IMG/VR virus record: IMGVR_UViG_3300045911_000068
Coordinates: 1 to 23,570 of that record
Length of the DNA: 23,570 bases
Direction: 5' to 3' (one strand)
Origin: a virus
Shown here: one piece after another, positions 21,050-23,570 of the stretch
Layout: every line of letters begins with the position of its first letter
Numbering within the stretch: position 1 is the first letter of the stretch
Made by a program: the position numbers and the translations under genes
The notes under the pieces: generated by a model
The model's database searches: none
What the model saw: the letters and a program-made list of their open reading frames with translations, nothing else
What the model was told of the DNA's origin: nothing

Positions 21050-21625
21050 TTACCCCCACAAGCCGGAGCGGCGTCGGGCACGCTCGTAATGGTCAAGCTG
21101 GAGCCGCTGGAGGTCGTTCTCCTGCGCATCCACCGTCTTAGCGAAGCGAAATTGTTCGTCAAATGCCGCCCGCAATCGGGAGTGAAGTTCCGGGTTTTGC
21201 AGCAGGGTGTTGGCGAGGTCGGCGGCCAAATAGGCCGCGATGCACTCCGCGCAGAGCGTGTCCAGCCGGGTCACGTCGTCCACCGCAGCCACATAGACCA
21301 AGTCAATCGAATCCGCATCGGCCAAAATCCGGCGGCCTTCGATCTCATACGGCACGCCACCCTCCAGCCGGAGCACCCGGAGGCAATCAACCGGGAGCGG
21401 AAATGCCGCATCCCAACCGAAGGCCGGGGCGGTTGTCTCTGCCGCCAGGGTGATCCGCTTCTGCGCACAGTTCCATGGGTGCAGGCGCAGCACGGTATCC
21501 CGGCACGGATTGAGGCGCACCTTGGCCACTTGCGCGGCTTTGGCGTCATCGTCCAGCGAGATGATCGTCGGCACGCCCAGGCGGACCAGTGCGCCATTGA
21601 CAACCTCAATCCAGGAAGACGCCAT
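21050..21625 (-). CDS. Tail tubular protein A / gatekeeper (T7 gp11-like)
   Basis: 191 residues (T7 gp11 is 196). IEVVNGALVRLGVPTIISLD and the following AAQVAKVRLNPCRDTVLRLH, then HPWNCAQKR and FPLPVDCLRVLRLEG form the standard pattern of the family. In T7 it forms a 12-mer joining portal and nozzle and closing the channel. AAAGGAG precedes the ATG; this Shine-Dalgarno is complementary to the loop of a large hairpin just upstream (21642-21699). Confidence 0.9.
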   Translation of the reverse strand: MASSWIEVVNGALVRLGVPTIISLDDDAKAAQVAKVRLNPCRDTVLRLHPWNCAQKRITLAAETTAPAFGWDAAFPLPVDCLRVLRLEGGVPYEIEGRRILADADSIDLVYVAAVDDVTRLDTLCAECIAAYLAADLANTLLQNPELHSRLRAAFDEQFRFAKTVDAQENDLQRLQLDHYERARRRSGLWG

Positions 21626-21641
21626 GTGCTCCTTTCAATGA

Positions 21642-21699
21642 GCCCGCCCGGACAGGGAACGGGCCAAGGAGGATAAAAGCCCGTCCCTGTCCGGCGGGT
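21642..21699 (-). promoter_or_regulatory. Long hairpin with anti-Shine-Dalgarno loop
   Basis: Arms at 21642-21664 and 21679-21699 pair over about 20 bp with two single-base bulges; the loop is 14 nt. On the minus-strand mRNA the loop contains CTCCTT, complementary to the AAGGAG of the tail tubular A gene 30-40 nt further on. It could damp read-through from the capsid unit or control initiation by a loop-leader pairing. Confidence 0.65.
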
Positions 21700-21716
21700 G
21701 GGGCAAGCAAGCCCCA
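21699..21716 (-). terminator. Short GC-rich hairpin after the decoration gene
   Basis: TGGGGC-AAGCAA-GCCCCA, 6-bp perfect stem, just downstream of the decoration gene stop and directly before the longer hairpin. There is no T-run directly after it, so any termination would be partial. The only T-run (TTTT) lies in the loop of the second hairpin. Confidence 0.4.
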
Positions 21717-21722
21717 AGCAGA

Positions 21723-22151
21723 TCAATGGGTCACGTAGAGGACCGCGATTTTAAGATCGCGAGCCGCCGCGTAGTTCGCGCCCCCGGCCGTGGCCACGAT
21801 GATGGTCTCGGCCGGCAGGATGTAGCCCAAGCCGGTTAGGGCGATGTCATCCGTCCGCCCCGCAGCCGCAACGCTGGTCGAAGCCAGGTAGCGGTTGGCG
21901 CTGCCCGCATCCCCAATCGTCAGGGTGGCACCAGTGCCCATCGCACCGTAAGCCACCTGGAGGCCAACGATGCGCGCCCCCTTTGGCAGGGTGAAGAGGT
22001 TGATGGTGTCGCCGTTGTTGACGGGCTGGGTGGTAGTGTTGAGTTCGGCGTAGGCCAGGCGGATTTCACCACTCAGGTCGATGGGCTCAGTGGGGTTCTC
22101 GAAACCCGCCGAGATTTGCTTGGCGTAGGTAGTGGAATTGATGGTAGCCAT
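21723..22151 (-). CDS. Probable head decoration / minor structural protein
   Basis: 142 residues, almost entirely beta-strand with Ala/Gly/Thr: GDTINLFTLPKGARIVGLQV, then GATLTIGDAGSANRYL and ETIIVATAGGANYAAARDLK. The FTLPKGARIVGLQV ... LTIGDAG pattern is one I recall from small proteins encoded directly after phage capsid genes. It probably binds the capsid surface and stabilises it. TGGAGA precedes the ATG; the gap from the capsid gene is 18 nt. Confidence 0.65.
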   Translation of the reverse strand: MATINSTTYAKQISAGFENPTEPIDLSGEIRLAYAELNTTTQPVNNGDTINLFTLPKGARIVGLQVAYGAMGTGATLTIGDAGSANRYLASTSVAAAGRTDDIALTGLGYILPAETIIVATAGGANYAAARDLKIAVLYVTH

Positions 22152-22169
22152 TGGATTCTCCAGTTGGGA

Positions 22170-23060
22170 TTACTTGGTTTCGTCGCAGAGGATTTCCACG
22201 ACTTTTTCTTCCCACATCCGGACCGCCGCGAAGGAGGCCATGATGGAGATTTGCAGGGCATAGTCCTTGTCGGCGCGTTCCGCGATGCGGCCCTTCACTG
22301 GGTCCAGCCAGCAGAATTTGATCGCGCTCTTGGGGAAAGCAAGCACGCTGCGGTTGTTGCCGGTTTTCTTGATCTGCTGGCTGACAATGAACTTGAACCC
22401 CATAAAGGTGTCCAAGCTGCCGTTGACCAAGGACTTCACAGTGTTGAAGTCGGCACTGGTGGTCTCCGTGGTGCGGAGCAGGCTGTTCATTTGGCTGGCC
22501 GACAGGATCAAGTGCTGGGGTTCCCCGTCCATCACCGCTTCCTGCTCGTCTAGGAGCAGACGCGCACGGCGCAGTTTGCCGATGGTGAGATTGGAATCAG
22601 TGGGACCGCCGGTCTCCACAAAGTTCACCGCGACCTGCTGGCTAGAGGGGAAGCTCACTGTGCCCGATCCGCTCTTGCCAGAGTAAACCACGCCAGTTGC
22701 CGCACGCACGACCTCAAGGTCGATGGCGCGGTTCATCCCCCGCACCAAAGATGCGGCGTAGTCGCTCTCCGGGCTGATGGCCAACCGGAGCTTGTCCGAG
22801 TGGTCCAGCGGCAAATGCTTGATATAGTCTTCCGGCTGCACGCGGCGGCGGGAATGTTGAGGGTCTTCCCACTCGGTGTCCGAGAGGCGGCCCTTCTTCT
22901 TGGCCACACTGATGTCGCCAAGCCGGTCGTAGTATTTGAACTCGGCTCCAGTCTGATCTAGGGTGACCGCTTGGAGCAGCTTGGGGATTTGGTTGCGAGC
23001 GATAACGTCGAGGGAGTTGTTGAACTCCTGGATAAAATTGTCGCCAATAGTTGCAGGCAT
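22170..23060 (-). CDS. Major capsid protein (HK97-fold type)
   Basis: 296 residues. MPATIGDNFIQEFNNSLDVI begins a helical N-arm. The conserved parts GAEFKYYDRLGDISVAKKKG, then EDYIKHLPLDHSDKLRLAIS (P-domain-like) and MNRAIDLEVVRAATG match a podoviral capsid family that I know as a distinct 'phage capsid protein' group rather than classical T7 gp10. LDTFMGFKFIVSQQI and a final VRMWEEKVVEILCDETK are also typical. It is the first gene of the late structural run. GGAG lies about 8 nt before the ATG. No scaffold or protease gene lies upstream in the window. Confidence 0.88.
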   Translation of the reverse strand: MPATIGDNFIQEFNNSLDVIARNQIPKLLQAVTLDQTGAEFKYYDRLGDISVAKKKGRLSDTEWEDPQHSRRRVQPEDYIKHLPLDHSDKLRLAISPESDYAASLVRGMNRAIDLEVVRAATGVVYSGKSGSGTVSFPSSQQVAVNFVETGGPTDSNLTIGKLRRARLLLDEQEAVMDGEPQHLILSASQMNSLLRTTETTSADFNTVKSLVNGSLDTFMGFKFIVSQQIKKTGNNRSVLAFPKSAIKFCWLDPVKGRIAERADKDYALQISIMASFAAVRMWEEKVVEILCDETK

Positions 23061-23081
23061 ATTGTTGTCTCCGTATTTTTC

Positions 23082-23105
23082 CCGCCGTTGTTTGGGTTAC
23101 GGCGG
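23082..23105. repeat. Hairpin in the capsid mRNA leader
   Basis: Perfect inverted repeat CCGCCGT / ACGGCGG with a 10-nt loop, about 20 nt before the capsid ATG. On the minus strand it is followed by GAAAAA, so it is not a terminator; it may protect the abundant capsid mRNA. Confidence 0.5.
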
Positions 23106-23412
23106 AAGGGTGAAGCTGTAAAACGGCTGAGTTCTCTCCACACGGAGGCTCGGGCCATTGCGGGTTTATCGCCACCCACCCACCGCTTCCGGATATGGAA
23201 GCAGCTTCACGGAGACATTTGCTCGGGCGTGCGGTCCGGCTGGTGCCTGGATTGTCGCCTCGTTCCTCGAACGCCTCACCACGGGTCCTGCCGGATTTCT
23301 CTCCGGTTTCGGATTGTCCGATCCTTGATCTGGCCCAAGGAGGCCCCGAGTTTACCGGTCCACGGGTAATGCCCCTGACGGGGCAGAATTGTCCGCCTAA
23401 TGTTCCATGTAG

Positions 23413-23440
23413 AACATAGGCCTATTTTTTGCAAGCACAA
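23413..23440 (-). promoter_or_regulatory. Possible promoter of the capsid unit
   Basis: Minus strand TTGTGC (23435-23440), 16-bp spacer, TATGTT (23413-23418). It overlaps ATAGGCCTAT copy 4 in the same way as the fibre promoter does. The matches to consensus are moderate. Confidence 0.45.
23416..23425. promoter_or_regulatory. ATAGGCCTAT palindrome, copy 4
   Basis: Exact copy about 355 nt upstream of the capsid gene, immediately next to a TGTTC / GAACA dyad (23401-23416). As in the other copies, the last TAT belongs to a -10-like hexamer. Confidence 0.6.
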
Positions 23441-23510
23441 TTTGGTAGTGTCCTAATTTGAATTTGGAATCTAGTGCGTCCTATGGCAGTCTTCTCTGGT
23501 GGGGGTGGTT

Positions 23511-23570
23511 TGGGGGTGCAGGGGATCGAACCCTGTGCAGCGTTGGATGTATAGCCGAGCGCAGCGCCAA
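23511..23570 (-). ncRNA. ssrA: 3' end of a tRNA-like RNA gene, probably tmRNA; likely attachment site
   Basis: On the minus strand, CAGGG-TTCGATC-CCCTG is a perfect T-arm (5-bp stem, 7-nt loop), followed by CACCCCCA, an acceptor 3' strand with discriminator A. CCA is not encoded. No 5-7-5 anticodon arm can be formed in the bases before the T-arm, so an ordinary tRNA is unlikely. The CACCCCC end would pair with the GGGGGTG start usual for tmRNA. The 5' part lies beyond the window. ssrA 3' ends are common phage integration sites, so this may be the host side of att or a phage-carried copy. Confidence 0.55.

Larger units (their letters stand above)
23061..23510. other. Long untranslated region between the tRNA-like end and the capsid gene
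   Basis: About 450 bp with no convincing gene on either strand; the frames present are short and of odd composition. It holds a perfect 7-bp hairpin (CCGCCGT / ACGGCGG, 23082-23105) before the capsid ribosome binding site, a GCCCC-TGAC-GGGGC hairpin near 23376, a TGTTC / GAACA dyad (23401-23416), ATAGGCCTAT, and an AT-rich stretch next to the tRNA-like end. It probably holds the attachment junction, a promoter and a structured capsid mRNA leader. Confidence 0.6.

Noticed and set aside
20774-21676. 300-codon plus-strand open frame
   Set aside because: Antisense to tail tubular A and B, both of which are clearly real; no motifs.
23441-23475. AT-rich stretch with TAGTGTCCTAATTT considered as an insertion-sequence end
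   Set aside because: No matching inverted end, target duplication or transposase is present in the window.
23511-23570. Ordinary tRNA gene at the right edge
   Set aside because: T-arm and acceptor 3' strand are good, but no 5-7-5 anticodon stem-loop can be formed in the preceding bases, so a tmRNA-type end is preferred.

Overview
This window reads as about 23.5 kb of a temperate, podovirus-like phage or prophage with T7-like virion architecture. The likely host is a moderately GC-rich Gram-negative bacterium. A Verrucomicrobiota (Opitutales-like) host is my best guess, because the integrase C-terminal fragment at 10731-11075 has a motif style I associate with that phylum. This is inference from memory and was not searched. 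Almost every gene is on the minus strand, packed with ATGA/GTGA start-stop overlaps. The one clear plus-strand gene is at 14422-14757.

Layout, read in the direction of transcription (right to left). At the right edge (23511-23570) lies the 3' end of a tRNA-like structure on the minus strand, probably the tail of a tmRNA (ssrA) gene, which suggests an attachment site. After an untranslated stretch of about 450 nt come the major capsid protein, a probable head decoration protein, tail tubular proteins A and B, gp13-like and gp14-like proteins, and a 940-residue internal virion protein ending in a muramidase-like domain. The tail fibre and an accessory protein follow, then a lysis cassette: a coiled-coil/TM protein, a holin-like protein, a small hydrophobic protein, a lipoprotein and an M15 endopeptidase. 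A run of very small genes follows (9182-10671), flanked by two fragments of different tyrosine recombinases. Next is a recombination/replication module: a Sak4-like RecA-fold ATPase, an SSB-like protein, a Cas4/RecB-like nuclease, two small related proteins that may be ribbon-helix-helix, a RuvC-like resolvase and a primase-helicase. The left end carries an HTH protein, a C5-cytosine methyltransferase with a second long reading frame embedded in it, a zinc-ribbon protein, a PP-loop (PAPS-reductase-like) protein and the start of a membrane protein that runs off the window.

Terminase, portal, scaffold, DNA polymerase, phage RNA polymerase and an intact integrase are absent. If this is a prophage joined to ssrA at the right, those genes should lie beyond the left edge, and attP would fall just upstream of the capsid gene.

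The most notable signals are: (1) a 237-codon frame inside the methyltransferase gene with its own ribosome binding site and W-P-T-P / L-M-G-F-P-x-G-W-T motifs, so the same DNA appears to encode two recognisable proteins; (2) four exact copies of the palindrome ATAGGCCTAT, all at transcription-unit boundaries, several overlapping a -10-like element; (3) two recombinase 3' remnants in different places; and (4) a large hairpin before the tail tubular A gene whose loop is complementary to that gene's Shine-Dalgarno sequence.
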